Positions 1 to 9,183 are shown, counted from the first letter of the stretch. The stretch is DNA of 64,000 nt from Shewanella zhangzhouensis (GCF_019457615.1 NZ_CP080414.1:3917501-3981500); one strand, 5' to 3'. Made by a program: numbers and translations. Notes: a model not told the origin generated them from the sequence alone.

Positions 1-405
1 ATCGCCGGCAATCACCACCTGCTCGCCATCGAGTACCTGATAACTGAAGCTGATACGTGGGGGATAGATTTCTTTCACCACACGTAAGTCATTGGTGGTT
101 GCGCCAAAGGTAGGACGCATATCACCGGCCATATCCACATCAGTCACCACCAGCTCCAGACTCTGGTTGGGCTTGAGCGATTTGGCGGCTTCCTTACTCA
201 GTTCCTTGGTCAGGGTCTCAAACAGGCGATTTTCGAACCTGGACTGGAGTTCACCGCTGGACTTAATGTCGCGGAACTTCTTGGGTTCCTGCCAGCTAAT
301 TTTTACAGCGCCGTCCTGGGTTTGTGGATCCACAGTGGCTGCATCATCCGCCATCGCTGAACCGGCAACAAAGAGGCCGGCAATCAGAATCATCGGGAAT
401 TTCAT
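1..405 (-). CDS. DUF3016 domain protein, C-terminus cut by window edge
   Basis: The reading frame runs off the left edge; 135 codons from the N-terminus are visible. It begins with a signal peptide (MKFPMILIAGLFVAGSAMA) cleaved after AMA, so the product is periplasmic or envelope-bound. The mature part contains KISWQEPKKFRDI and a VVTDVDMAGDMRP segment, which I recognise as DUF3016, a family of unknown function in marine gammaproteobacteria. A strong Shine-Dalgarno (GGAGG, 5 nt before ATG at 405) fixes the start. No function can be assigned. Confidence 0.8.
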   Translation of the reverse strand, partial: MKFPMILIAGLFVAGSAMADDAATVDPQTQDGAVKISWQEPKKFRDIKSSGELQSRFENRLFETLTKELSKEAAKSLKPNQSLELVVTDVDMAGDMRPTFGATTNDLRVVKEIYPPRISFSYQVLDGEQVVIAGD

Positions 406-619
406 AGGAGCCTCCTTAAGGCCTGTAATCGATTAATTCGCAATCACTTTAGCGAATTCAAGCTGAACCAATACTTAACACAAACTGCCGTAATCAGATG
501 GCATTCTGAATATAAGCTTCTGTTTATTATTTATTTTAGACAGATTAGTCTCAATTGGTTCCGGTATCAATTTGTATCACCAAAACCCCACCCAAGACTG
601 AGTGGCGCCGTAAAGACAA

Positions 620-642
620 CGCCCGGCCTGAGTCGCCGGGCG
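620..642 (-). terminator. GC-rich hairpin after DUF4240 gene
   Basis: A perfect 8-bp stem (cgcccggc/gccgggcg) with a 7-nt loop lies 8 nt past the stop codon of the minus-strand DUF4240 gene. The T-run after it on the minus strand is poor (ttgtcttta), so it is a weak or imperfect intrinsic terminator. Confidence 0.5.
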
Positions 643-650
643 TGGCAAGA

Positions 651-1160
651 TCAGAAGGGGAACAAGCGGCAAAGCTCAGGATAGTTGGCTTTGAGGTCTT
701 TGGGGCGGGAGCTGAACTTTTTGCCTGCGGGATTCACGCTGCCGGACGGTACAAAGGGCAATTCTTCCTGGGTCCTGTCTTCATAAAGCTGCCCGGCAAT
801 CAGGTCGTAGTCCTCCACAAAGGGATAGGCGTAACCGTCCACCGTTGGCCAGCCTGGCAGCCCTGCCAGGGCATCGGGTGTGGCTATCACACGTTCAAAC
901 CACTCTTGACCGAGGGAGATGAGAAAACAGCGAAATTCGGCAAAGCCATAATCGGTGTCACAACCTGTAATGACATAGGCGGCGCCCCACAGTGGCCAGG
1001 TATAGGCGCGGCGCATCTGCTGGCCAAACAATTTATCAAATGCCTTGAGGGCATCGTTATCCTTTTCGCTTAACGCGTTGCGTAAACGCTCCGCCAGGCT
1101 TTCCTGTGATTCATCCGGGCTTTGGCGGCTTACCAGCTGCCAGAATTCTTGCTCAGTCAT
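651..1160 (-). CDS. DUF4240 domain-containing protein
   Basis: 169 aa, soluble, no signal peptide. It starts MTEQEFWQLV and contains LWGAAYVITGCDTDYGF and FRCFLISLGQEWFE, the pattern I associate with DUF4240, a small cytoplasmic family of unknown function often found as a lone gene. A GAGG Shine-Dalgarno lies 7 nt before the ATG. It is monocistronic here: the next gene on the same strand begins beyond 240 bp of non-coding DNA. Confidence 0.8.
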   Translation of the reverse strand: MTEQEFWQLVSRQSPDESQESLAERLRNALSEKDNDALKAFDKLFGQQMRRAYTWPLWGAAYVITGCDTDYGFAEFRCFLISLGQEWFERVIATPDALAGLPGWPTVDGYAYPFVEDYDLIAGQLYEDRTQEELPFVPSGSVNPAGKKFSSRPKDLKANYPELCRLFPF

Positions 1161-1256
1161 ATCATTGCCTCTGTTTTGGGAGCGCCATTTTACACTGAAC
1201 TGGACTGTCTCTCTGGCTTTTTCTACACTTGGGCGACTTTTTTGCCGGAACCCACC

Positions 1257-1667
1257 ATGAAACTGCCACCGCTGCCCCTGTGCCTGTTGTTTTGCCTCTA
1301 CCTTGTACTGGCGCTCTTATCCATTACCCGCGCCATCATTACCGGTAGTCTGGATATGTTTACGCTTGGGGTATTACCGGTACTGGTGGGCCTGGTGCTT
1401 AAAACGACCTGGGCGCTGTGGGCCGTGCGCATTTATACAGCCATCCAAACCCTTGGCTGCGCTGCACTCGGCGTTACGGCCATTCTGGCCAGCCACATAA
1501 GCCCCGAAGATACCCGGCTGTTCTTCGCCGGGGCTGAAATCCCCCTGTGGCTGGTTGCCGCCACTCTGTTTGTGCTGCTGTCGTTTCAATGGTGGGTGGC
1601 GTTTCTCCCCTCAACCCGCAGGTATCTGCACGTAGCGTCAACAGCCAACACCCCACAAAACAGTTGA
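1257..1667 (+). CDS. Small inner membrane protein, unknown function
   Basis: The frame is open from 1122, but ATG at 1257 gives a protein that begins directly with a hydrophobic helix (LPLCLLFCLYLVLALLS) and avoids overlap with the divergent DUF4240 promoter. The 136-aa product has about four predicted membrane segments (roughly residues 5-22, 36-52, 58-78 and 92-112) and a short hydrophilic tail. I recognise no family. Its Shine-Dalgarno is weak (CGGAA). Confidence 0.6.
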   Translation: MKLPPLPLCLLFCLYLVLALLSITRAIITGSLDMFTLGVLPVLVGLVLKTTWALWAVRIYTAIQTLGCAALGVTAILASHISPEDTRLFFAGAEIPLWLVAATLFVLLSFQWWVAFLPSTRRYLHVASTANTPQNS

Positions 1668-1672
1668 ACGTG

Positions 1673-1688
1673 GGCTTGAATTCAAGCC
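1673..1688 (+). terminator. Palindromic hairpin after membrane-protein gene
   Basis: The sequence ggcttgaattcaagcc is a perfect 16-bp palindrome that can fold as a 6-bp stem with an AATT loop, six bases after the preceding stop codon. Only tgttt follows, so termination is possible but weak. Confidence 0.35.
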
Positions 1689-1777
1689 TGTTTGATAGGC
1701 GGGCTTGATAAGCATACTTGCCAAAGGCTGAACAACTGGGTTAGCGTTACAAACCCGCAACAACAGTATCAACAGCC

Positions 1778-2578
1778 ATGCATCAATTGTCACCGGGCGA
1801 GCTGTCCATCCTACTGGTGGAGCCTTCAGACACCCAGCGTAAAATCATCATTGCCAGCCTGAAAAATGAAGGCATTCTCAAAATCGAAACCGCCGGTGGT
1901 TTTGATGAGGCCAGGCAAATACTCACAGAGCACAAACCTGATTTGATAGCCAGCGCTATGCACTACAGCGATGGTGATGCTCTCAAGCTGCTGACCTACA
2001 TCAAGAGTGACAGCCGATGTCAGGACATCCAGTTTATGTTGGTTTCCAGTGAATGCCGCCGCGAGCAGTTGGAGGTGTTCCGTCAGTCAGGTGTGGTGGC
2101 TATCTTGCCTAAGCCCTTTTCAAAAGAGCATCTTGGAAAAGCACTCAACGCCACCATTGACCTCCTCTCCAACGACGAGTTGGATCTGGATCACTTCGAT
2201 GTTCAGGACCTGCGGGTGTTGGTGGTGGACGACAGCCGTATGGCGCGTAACATCATCCGCCGCACCCTGAGCAACCTGGGAATGCGACAGATTGTTGAAG
2301 CCTGTGATGGCGCCGAAGCCATCGAACTGATGCGCGAGCAGATGTTCGATCTGGTGGTAACCGACTACAACATGCCCAGTGTGGATGGCCTGGCCCTGAC
2401 CCAATTTATTCGCAACGAGAGTCAGCAATCCCACATCCCCATTCTTATGGTGTCGTCAGAGGCCAACGATGCCCACTTATCCAACGTGTGTCAGGCCGGC
2501 GTTAACGCACTGTGTGATAAGCCATTTGAGCCCCAATTGGTGAAACAAATCCTCTATCAGCTGCTGGATGCCAATTAA
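1778..2578 (+). CDS. Tandem-receiver response regulator (REC-REC)
   Basis: 266 aa with two CheY-like receiver domains (about residues 10-130 and 145-265) and no output domain. The second is canonical: acidic pair D151/D152, phospho-acceptor D196 in DLVVTDYNMP, and a KPFEP lysine. The first is degenerate: its acidic pocket reads EPSD, and alanine (about A60, in DLIASAMHY) stands where the phospho-acceptor aspartate should be. It is therefore probably a pseudo-receiver used for dimerisation or partner binding. No kinase is adjacent. A role in chemotaxis or c-di-GMP signalling is possible but unsupported here. Confidence 0.85.
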   Translation: MHQLSPGELSILLVEPSDTQRKIIIASLKNEGILKIETAGGFDEARQILTEHKPDLIASAMHYSDGDALKLLTYIKSDSRCQDIQFMLVSSECRREQLEVFRQSGVVAILPKPFSKEHLGKALNATIDLLSNDELDLDHFDVQDLRVLVVDDSRMARNIIRRTLSNLGMRQIVEACDGAEAIELMREQMFDLVVTDYNMPSVDGLALTQFIRNESQQSHIPILMVSSEANDAHLSNVCQAGVNALCDKPFEPQLVKQILYQLLDAN

Positions 2579-2709
2579 TGTGACAAAACCCACTGGAAAA
2601 TTGATCCCGAGCGGGATTTGCGCCCCAAAACCGCTTCCCAAACGCTAATGCCTGTGGCATGTTAGGCGAGTTTTAAAACAATAATCACGGAAAGACGAGT
2701 ATTTAGCAT

Positions 2710-2982
2710 ATGAACAGAACTGAACTTATCGCCAAGATCGCTGAGAGTGCTGACCTGACCAAGGCCGAAGCCGGCCGTGCGCTGAAATCCTTCGAAGAAG
2801 CTGTGACTGCCGCCATGAAAGACGGCGACAAAATTTCTATCGTAGGTTTCGGCTCTTTTGAAACCAGCACCCGCGCAGAGCGCACTGGTCGCAACCCACA
2901 AACCGGCAAGGAAATCAAAATCCCTGCGGCGACCATTCCAAAATTCAAGGCCGGCAAGGCCCTGCGTGACAGCGTGAACTAA
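2710..2982 (+). CDS. hupB: HU family histone-like DNA-binding protein
   Basis: 90 aa, the normal HU length. It begins MNRTELIAKIAESADLTKAE and carries the family signature GFGSFETSTRAERTGRNPQ and the DNA-wrapping arm around TGRNPQTGKEIKI, ending KALRDSVN. HU bends and compacts DNA as a dimer. The C-terminus resembles HU-beta more than HU-alpha, but the symbol is a guess between the two. It is monocistronic, with a strong intrinsic terminator immediately downstream. Confidence 0.93.
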   Translation: MNRTELIAKIAESADLTKAEAGRALKSFEEAVTAAMKDGDKISIVGFGSFETSTRAERTGRNPQTGKEIKIPAATIPKFKAGKALRDSVN

Positions 2983-3001
2983 TCACGGCACTCATGCAGT
3001 C

Positions 3002-3025
3002 AAAGCCTCCTTCGGGAGGCTTTTT
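3002..3025 (+). terminator. Intrinsic terminator of HU gene
   Basis: The stem aaagcctcc/ggaggcttt is closed by a stable TTCG tetraloop and followed by tttttgtttt. It lies 20 nt after the HU stop codon. Confidence 0.9.
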
Positions 3026-3202
3026 GTTTTGTGCGCACCAAGTGTGTGCATTGGCGCACGCAAAGTGTGCATTTTTCAGCCAACTCACATCACTTCCAAA
3101 CACAACCTCTTTGTAAACAACAAGTTAAAAAATGGCATAACCTTGGCTTTAGGTATTCCCGACCAATACAAGTACACACAATAATCATTGAAGGGGAATA
3201 TG

Positions 3203-3892
3203 ATGACCAAGGTATCCACACTCGCTCTGCTGCTTTCCTGCGCCTTTGCCGCTTTGCCAGCCAAAGCCGAACTTGAAGGCAATATTGGGATAAGCTCCAA
3301 CTACCTGTGGCGTGGTATCAGCCAAACTCAGGACAGTACTGCCGTGGATGGCGGACTGGATTACAGCCACGAGAGTGGCTTTTACGTTGGCACCTGGGCC
3401 GCCAACGTTGACTTTGGTGATGACACTACCTTCGAGATGGATTTTTATGGCGGTTATAGTGGCGATATCACCGACGGCCTGAGCTTCGATGTGGGCTACC
3501 TCTACTACGCCTATCCGGATGCAGACGCCGACATAGACTTCGGTGAACTCTATGCCAGCTTGACCTGGCAGTGGTTAACCGTGGGTTATGCCCTTGTGGT
3601 CAATGGCGGCGACGACATAGCCCCAGATGACTTGTCCGATGATGACATGGACTATCTCAGCGCCGATGTCGCCATCCCGCTGGGCGAAACCCTGAGCCTC
3701 GACCTGCACTATGGTTATTCCAGCGGTGATATCGCTCTAGGCTGGTATGGTGAGTCCAGCTACAGCGACTATGCCGTTTCACTGACCAAGAGCACCGAGC
3801 TTGGCGATGTCAGCTTTACTGTGTCTGATACCGACCTTGCCGAAGACGACCCCAAAGTGGTGCTGCGCTGGTCATACGGCTTCGCACTCTGA
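3203..3892 (+). CDS. TorF family putative outer membrane porin
   Basis: The frame is open from a TTG at 3188, but the purine tract AAGGGG at 3191 fits initiation at ATG 3203 (6-nt spacing) or 3200. Signal peptide residues run to about AALPAKA; the mature protein starts ELEGNIGISSNYLWRGISQT, the hallmark of the TIGR02001 (TorF/Gcw_chp) barrel family. The remaining ~200 residues alternate aromatic and polar residues with acidic turns, as in a beta-barrel. The transported substrate is unknown. Confidence 0.85.
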   Translation: MTKVSTLALLLSCAFAALPAKAELEGNIGISSNYLWRGISQTQDSTAVDGGLDYSHESGFYVGTWAANVDFGDDTTFEMDFYGGYSGDITDGLSFDVGYLYYAYPDADADIDFGELYASLTWQWLTVGYALVVNGGDDIAPDDLSDDDMDYLSADVAIPLGETLSLDLHYGYSSGDIALGWYGESSYSDYAVSLTKSTELGDVSFTVSDTDLAEDDPKVVLRWSYGFAL

Positions 3893-3912
3893 ATAATGAG
3901 ATCTGACTGAAG

Positions 3913-4818
3913 TCAGGCAATCACCTGGTGGTTGGCCCGGCGGGCCGCCACCACCTTTTCGATATACTCAACGATGGGCTCGGCAACCTTTATCCCCGTT
4001 GCCTGTTCAATCCCTTCGATTCCCGGTGCCGAATTCACCTCAAGCACCAGGGGGCCACGGGCTGAACGCAAAATATCCACCCCGGCAACCACCAACCCCA
4101 TGGCCTTGGCGGCCGCTACTGCCGATTTGCGCTCCTGAGGCGTAATTTTCACCGGCTCGGCCGAACCACCCAGATGCAGATTGGAACGAAAGTCGCCTTC
4201 CGGGCCCTGCCTGCGCATGGCGGCCACCACCTTATCGCCCACCACGAAACAACGGATGTCGCTGCCATTGGCCTCTTTGATATATTCCTGCACCATAATG
4301 TTGGCCTTGAGGCCCAAAAACGCTTCAATAACACTCTCGGCAGCCTTGCGGGTTTCAGCCAGCACCACACCTATCCCCTGGGTGCCCTCCAGGAGCTTAA
4401 TCACCAGTGGAGCACCGCCCACCATGTTGATGAGATCCGGAATATTATTGGGTTTATTGGCAAATCCCGTCACAGGCATGCCAACGCCTTTACGGGACAA
4501 CAGCTGCAAGGCCCGTAGCTTATCCCGTGAGCGTGCAATGGAAATGGAATCATTGGCAGCAAATACGCCCATCATTTCAAACTGACGCACCACGGCACAG
4601 CCATAGAAGGTGACGCTGGCGTGAATTCTGGGAATGATGGCATCAAACATGGGCACCTCTTCCCCTTCGAGATGGATGCTGGGTTTGACCGAGTTGATAT
4701 TCATGTAGCAGTTGATAGGGTTTATCACCCAGGCTTCATGCCCCCTGGATTCACAAGCCTCCACCAATCGACGTGTCGAGTAGAGCTCGGGGAATTGGGA
4801 CAGCACACCGATTTTCAT
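3913..4818 (-). CDS. rimK: RimK, S6 glutamate ligase (ATP-grasp)
   Basis: 301 aa, the length of E. coli RimK (300 aa). RimK adds glutamates to the C-terminus of ribosomal protein S6. The start MKIGVLSQFPELYSTRRL aligns with the E. coli N-terminus, so the ten residues of open frame upstream are not used. ATP-grasp features are visible: VIKLLEGTQGIGV, IMVQEYIKEANGSDIRCFVVG and the metal-binding GPLVLEVNSAPGIEGIE. It sits 78 bp downstream of a REC-GGDEF-EAL gene on the same strand. In Pseudomonas, RimK activity responds to cyclic-di-GMP and a partner phosphodiesterase, so the neighbour may be functional. Confidence 0.93.
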   Translation of the reverse strand: MKIGVLSQFPELYSTRRLVEACESRGHEAWVINPINCYMNINSVKPSIHLEGEEVPMFDAIIPRIHASVTFYGCAVVRQFEMMGVFAANDSISIARSRDKLRALQLLSRKGVGMPVTGFANKPNNIPDLINMVGGAPLVIKLLEGTQGIGVVLAETRKAAESVIEAFLGLKANIMVQEYIKEANGSDIRCFVVGDKVVAAMRRQGPEGDFRSNLHLGGSAEPVKITPQERKSAVAAAKAMGLVVAGVDILRSARGPLVLEVNSAPGIEGIEQATGIKVAEPIVEYIEKVVAARRANHQVIA

Positions 4819-4896
4819 CGCAGTATACCGTGACGACTCAGTCGCCAAATAAAATTAGGTGAGAAAATTTTGTAGTAATCACCAAGGCTTGGCAAG

Positions 4897-6627
4897 TTAT
4901 CTCTGTTGGAATTTGGTGAGGGTTGGCAGCAGGAATTGTGTTTCAAATGTCCTGGCATCCACAGGCTTGCCCAGCAAATATCCCTGCAGCAGATTACAGC
5001 CATGATCCATACAAAAATCTGCCTGCTCCTGTGTTTCAATCCCCTCGGCAACCGACACCATGCCAAAGCCCTGGGCGAAATTCAGCAGCGCCGTTAACAG
5101 GCGGCAACCTTTTTCATCCTGGGGCACTGTAGCCACCAGGCTTTTATCTATCTTGATAACCTGGATAGGGAAATGCATCAGGTGCTCAAGGGACGAATAG
5201 CCTGTGCCAAAGTCATCCAGTGCCATGGTCACCCCCATGCTCTCAATTCTATCGAGCACAGAGGCGATTTCCTCGGGGTTTTTAATCAAGGCGTTTTCGG
5301 TGATTTCCAACTCCAGATTGTGCGCCGGCAAGCCACTTTCGGCCAGGGCATGTTCGATAACAGAAACCAGATTTACTGCCGAAATTTGCGACGCCGAGAA
5401 GTTAACTGCCACTGAAAAACCAGGCAAATATTTGCCAATCTGTTTCAGCCACAGACTCACCTGCTGACAGGCAGTGTTGAGCACCCATTTGCCAATTTGC
5501 TCGGTCAGACCGACATCTTCGGCAATGCCCAGAAAGGTATCGGGTGCCAACAAACCATCGGTAGGATGTTGCCAGCGCAGCAGCACCTCCACACCACTGA
5601 GATGGCCGGACAGGGCATCAAATTTACCCTGGTAATAGAGCACCAGTTCGTCGTTATTCAATGCAAGTCGCAGCCCTTGCTCAATACGGGTGCGATGTTT
5701 AACTTCATTCTCCAGATCAAGGGAATAAAACTGGATTTGATTCCGTCCCTCTTCCTTGGCGCGATACATGGCAATGTCGGCACATTTCAGCAGGTCATAA
5801 GCTGTGTTGGCGCACTCGCCGTAAATGGCGATACCTAAGCTGGCCCCCATCATCACGGCGCTGTCGCCGAGCTGGAAAGGCTCTTCAAAGGTGTTCAATA
5901 ATCGCTTGGCGAGGTCAAAAGGCAAAAAGCGGGTGTCCTGATCGCATATCAGGGCCACAAATTCATCGCCGCCTATTCGTGCTATCAGGTCATTTTCACG
6001 CAGCGCCGATGACAGACGTGTGGCCACTTCCACCAGCAGCACATCACCCATCTGGTGACCAAGGGTATCGTTTACGCCTTTAAAATCATCGAGATCAAGC
6101 AAGATAACACTGAGCATACCTCCGGTACGTCGCACCTGACTGAGGGCACGATTAAGGCACAGCTCAAAGCCATAGCGATTCACCAGCCGGGTGAGTGAGT
6201 CGTGTTCAGCAAGCTCGCGTAACTTCTCATGACTTCGGCGCAGCGCCTTGGCCATGGAAAAGCGCTGCTTGGCATTGATAATGGCACGGCACAAACGGCT
6301 CGAGGAGACTTCATCTTTAAGCAAAAAATCCTGCGCGCCCAATTCTATGCAGCGCTCGGCCAGCTTCTCATCCTCGTAGCGGCTTATCATCACCACCGCA
6401 ATACTCTCGTTGCTGATGTCATTGAGCCAGGTCAGGACTTCGAGGCCATTGGCATCGGGCAGCATGTAATCCAACAGGATGCCATCAAAATGCTGCTGCT
6501 TAATTTTAATCATCGCATCTTTGGCGTAACTGGATTCGGACACGGTAAAGCCACGCTCCGACTGGGACAGCGCCCGAACTATCATCTCGCGATCGACTTC
6601 ATCATCATCAACCAGTAATAGATTCAT
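4897..6627 (-). CDS. Response regulator with GGDEF and EAL domains
   Basis: 576 aa. The receiver domain (1-120) has acidic residues D7-D9 and phospho-acceptor D53 in LLDYMLPDANG. The GGDEF domain (about 140-300) keeps GGDEF at 219-223 and an RxxD inhibitory I-site (RENDLIAR) five residues before it. The EAL domain (about 315-565) has EVLLRW in place of EALLRW, with ITEN and DDFGTGYSS present, so phosphodiesterase activity is likely. Whether the GGDEF half is active or a regulatory GTP sensor is unknown. It is the third gene of a kinase/receiver/effector unit, 10 bp after the receiver gene, and lies upstream of rimK. Confidence 0.93.
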   Translation of the reverse strand: MNLLLVDDDEVDREMIVRALSQSERGFTVSESSYAKDAMIKIKQQHFDGILLDYMLPDANGLEVLTWLNDISNESIAVVMISRYEDEKLAERCIELGAQDFLLKDEVSSSRLCRAIINAKQRFSMAKALRRSHEKLRELAEHDSLTRLVNRYGFELCLNRALSQVRRTGGMLSVILLDLDDFKGVNDTLGHQMGDVLLVEVATRLSSALRENDLIARIGGDEFVALICDQDTRFLPFDLAKRLLNTFEEPFQLGDSAVMMGASLGIAIYGECANTAYDLLKCADIAMYRAKEEGRNQIQFYSLDLENEVKHRTRIEQGLRLALNNDELVLYYQGKFDALSGHLSGVEVLLRWQHPTDGLLAPDTFLGIAEDVGLTEQIGKWVLNTACQQVSLWLKQIGKYLPGFSVAVNFSASQISAVNLVSVIEHALAESGLPAHNLELEITENALIKNPEEIASVLDRIESMGVTMALDDFGTGYSSLEHLMHFPIQVIKIDKSLVATVPQDEKGCRLLTALLNFAQGFGMVSVAEGIETQEQADFCMDHGCNLLQGYLLGKPVDARTFETQFLLPTLTKFQQR

Positions 6628-6637
6628 GGTTAAACCT

Positions 6638-7066
6638 TCACAATTTGGGCAGTTCCACTATGCGCCAGTATCCGTCCAACATATTGATAATGCTTTCAAA
6701 CTCTTCTTTTATATTACTTTTGACCACATAGCCGGCCACATTGAAGCTGTAGGCCGCCAACTTATCTTCGTCGGCACGGGAGGTGGTCAGCACAAACACC
6801 ACCGCAGAGGCAAATTGCGGATCGGCACGCAGGGCCTGCAGGAATTCAAGACCGTTCATGCGTGGCATGTTCAAATCCAGCAGGATCACAAAGGCTCCCT
6901 GCACCACACCCTCATTAAGCATTTCCAGTGCGGCCTTGCCGTCTCTGGCCCGCACCAGCGGATTGAGCAGGCGCATTTGACGCATCGCACGTTCCACCGC
7001 CATGTAATCCACGTCGTCGTCATCCACGAGAAAGAGCACCACTTCACGATATTGCGCTTCTGTCAT
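6638..7066 (-). CDS. Single-domain response regulator (Rcp1-like)
   Basis: 142 aa from ATG 7066, which overlaps the kinase stop in an ATGA junction; the longer open frame upstream is read inside the kinase gene. It is a lone receiver of the Rcp1 type: DDDDVDYMAVERAM near the N-terminus and phospho-acceptor in VILLDLNMPRMNG. Rcp1-like receivers usually take phosphate from a PAS or phytochrome-type kinase encoded immediately upstream, as here. With no output domain, it probably passes phosphate on or acts by protein contact, possibly toward the REC-GGDEF-EAL protein that follows. Confidence 0.9.
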   Translation of the reverse strand: MTEAQYREVVLFLVDDDDVDYMAVERAMRQMRLLNPLVRARDGKAALEMLNEGVVQGAFVILLDLNMPRMNGLEFLQALRADPQFASAVVFVLTTSRADEDKLAAYSFNVAGYVVKSNIKEEFESIINMLDGYWRIVELPKL

Positions 7067-9183
7067 ACTGTTTGTGCCCCTAATTGTTTTGGCCATGAGA
7101 ACCAGAACTGACATCCTCTCCCCTGCGAAATCAACCAGACCTTGCCGCCATAGCGTTCTACGGTTTTACGCACCAGCGATAAGCCTAATCCACAGCCTTC
7201 TACTTCATCCCGGGCTTTGAGGGTTTGAAAAATATTGAAGACTTTTTCCTGATACTCGGCGGGGATCCCTGGCCCATCATCGGCCACACAGAACTTCAAC
7301 ATGTCGCCACCGCTGTCGACACTGACGCTGATTTCGCCCGCGCCCTTGTCATGATGTTTGATGGCATTGGAAAAGAGGTTTCTGATCACCAGCTCCAGCG
7401 GTACTTTGGCGGTGTTGATAGTGGGGAAATCGCCGCTGAGTTTGAGACTGAAACCAATAGGCGGCGCCACCAGGGCAAAGGTATCTTTGATGAGGGGCTT
7501 TACTTCCACCGGCGAGAAGGACTCATCGGCCCGGCCAATGCGCGAGTAAAGTAACAGACCATCAAGCAACTGCGACATACGCTGGGTTCGGCTTTGAATG
7601 AGCTGTAAATACTTGCCGGTGGACGGGTCCAACTTACCCTTTAAATCTTCCTCTATCCATTGTGCAAGTTGCTCAATCCCCCGCAGCGGCGACTTGAGAT
7701 CGTGAGAGGCGATGTAAGCAAAGCTGTCGAGTTCTTTGTTGATACGCTCCAGCTCCAGCGTATGGGCCATCCTTTGTGCCTCAATATTGCGGCGCACCGA
7801 AATATCGTTAATGGTGGCCAGCACCGAAATCCCGGAAGCAAAGTGAATAGGGGTCAGCCCGACTTCCACCGGTACCAGGCCGCCGGACTTGGTTCTGCCA
7901 TAGAGTTCATCACGGAGCGACATTTTCTTTGCAATGGGATTGGCCAGGTATGACTCCATATGCCCCTGATGCACCTTTGCCAGCGCTTCAGGCAAAAGTA
8001 CATTCACACTCTTACCCAGCAGTTCTTCCCTGGTATAACCGAATAGTTGCTCTGTGTGCTTGTTGACGAGGGTTATCACGCCACGCCTGTTGGTGATGAT
8101 AAGGGCACTTGGCGATGCCTCAACCACCAGTCTGAAGCGACTTTCATTGTTCATTATCTCCCGCGAGAGCAGACTTTCATGGTGCCTGGCTTTGGCAATG
8201 CTGAGCAGGAAATAAAACATCAGCAGCTGAAAAATAACAGCCATCAACAGCATCAATTGACTCTGAAATGCCTCAGACTGACTTAAAAAATCTTCATTGC
8301 TCCCAGCATGCAGCAACCATTTCTGCCCCCCAATTTCGATGGGCAGTTCGGTTTGAATACGCCAGCTATCTCCTTTTTCAGGCGAACGAAACATCAGATT
8401 TTCTTCGTTTGCCTCCTCACCATCGAAGATTTCCAGTTGTAGCTTATTAAAGCGATTCCCCAGAATGCCGCGAATGAGATTATCCATACGAAAAGGCGCA
8501 TACACAGTACCCAACAATGACTCTGGACCGGGTTTGTCATCTTTGGCATAGAGAGGTAAATACATTAAAAAACCAGCTTGCATGTCTTCGCCGGTTTCCT
8601 GCACCAGGGTAATTTTGCCGGAAATGGCAGCGTTGCCTGTATCGGAGGCCCAATCAATCGCCCGCCGACGCCTGGGTTCTGAATACATGTCGTAGCCAAA
8701 GGCCCGCTGATTTCGCCAATCAAAGGGTTCGAGATAAAGAATCGAGTGGTATACGGGGCGATCGCCATCGGGATAAACCCTGAACGCAGGGAATCCCTCC
8801 GCCCTGACCGCGGCTTCAAATTGTTGCAGTTGTGGCTTACGTACCACCTGACTGAACCCGACCCCCTGAATGCCGGGATAGTACTTGTCCAGCTTGGCGT
8901 TGGCGACGTAGGTACGCCACTCTTCACGGGACACACCATCGGATGCCTTAAACAAGCCTACCCCACTGCGAAGCACCTGCTCGTATGCCAGCATCCGGGT
9001 TTCGATAGCCAATTTCAGCTCCTGCGCCATGTCTTCAAAACGTTCTTCCTTGAGGTCGTTTATGTATTGATGAAACTGGTACCAACCGGTAAAGGCAAAC
9101 GCCATGGATGCCAACATCACCCCCCACACGAAGGGGGGGAGTCGGAATCGATTGGGGTCTTTGGTTGGTGCCTGAGAATTCAC
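7063..9183 (-). CDS. CHASE/PAS sensor histidine kinase
   Basis: 706 aa with a GTG start preceded by AAGGA. The order is: membrane helix about 17-36; extracytoplasmic CHASE-like sensor about 60-290 (LRSGVGLFKASDGVSREEW, YPGIQGVGFSQVV, EPRRRRAIDWA); second helix about 308-330; PAS domain about 348-465 (FRLVVEASPSALIITN, EELLGKSVNVLLP); HisKA with H494 in YIASHDLKSPLRGIEQ; and an HATPase domain with DDGPGIPAEYQEKVFNIF. CHASE domains bind small external ligands; the ligand here is unknown. It is the first gene of the signalling unit and translationally coupled to the receiver gene. Confidence 0.93.
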   Translation of the reverse strand: MNSQAPTKDPNRFRLPPFVWGVMLASMAFAFTGWYQFHQYINDLKEERFEDMAQELKLAIETRMLAYEQVLRSGVGLFKASDGVSREEWRTYVANAKLDKYYPGIQGVGFSQVVRKPQLQQFEAAVRAEGFPAFRVYPDGDRPVYHSILYLEPFDWRNQRAFGYDMYSEPRRRRAIDWASDTGNAAISGKITLVQETGEDMQAGFLMYLPLYAKDDKPGPESLLGTVYAPFRMDNLIRGILGNRFNKLQLEIFDGEEANEENLMFRSPEKGDSWRIQTELPIEIGGQKWLLHAGSNEDFLSQSEAFQSQLMLLMAVIFQLLMFYFLLSIAKARHHESLLSREIMNNESRFRLVVEASPSALIITNRRGVITLVNKHTEQLFGYTREELLGKSVNVLLPEALAKVHQGHMESYLANPIAKKMSLRDELYGRTKSGGLVPVEVGLTPIHFASGISVLATINDISVRRNIEAQRMAHTLELERINKELDSFAYIASHDLKSPLRGIEQLAQWIEEDLKGKLDPSTGKYLQLIQSRTQRMSQLLDGLLLYSRIGRADESFSPVEVKPLIKDTFALVAPPIGFSLKLSGDFPTINTAKVPLELVIRNLFSNAIKHHDKGAGEISVSVDSGGDMLKFCVADDGPGIPAEYQEKVFNIFQTLKARDEVEGCGLGLSLVRKTVERYGGKVWLISQGRGCQFWFSWPKQLGAQTV

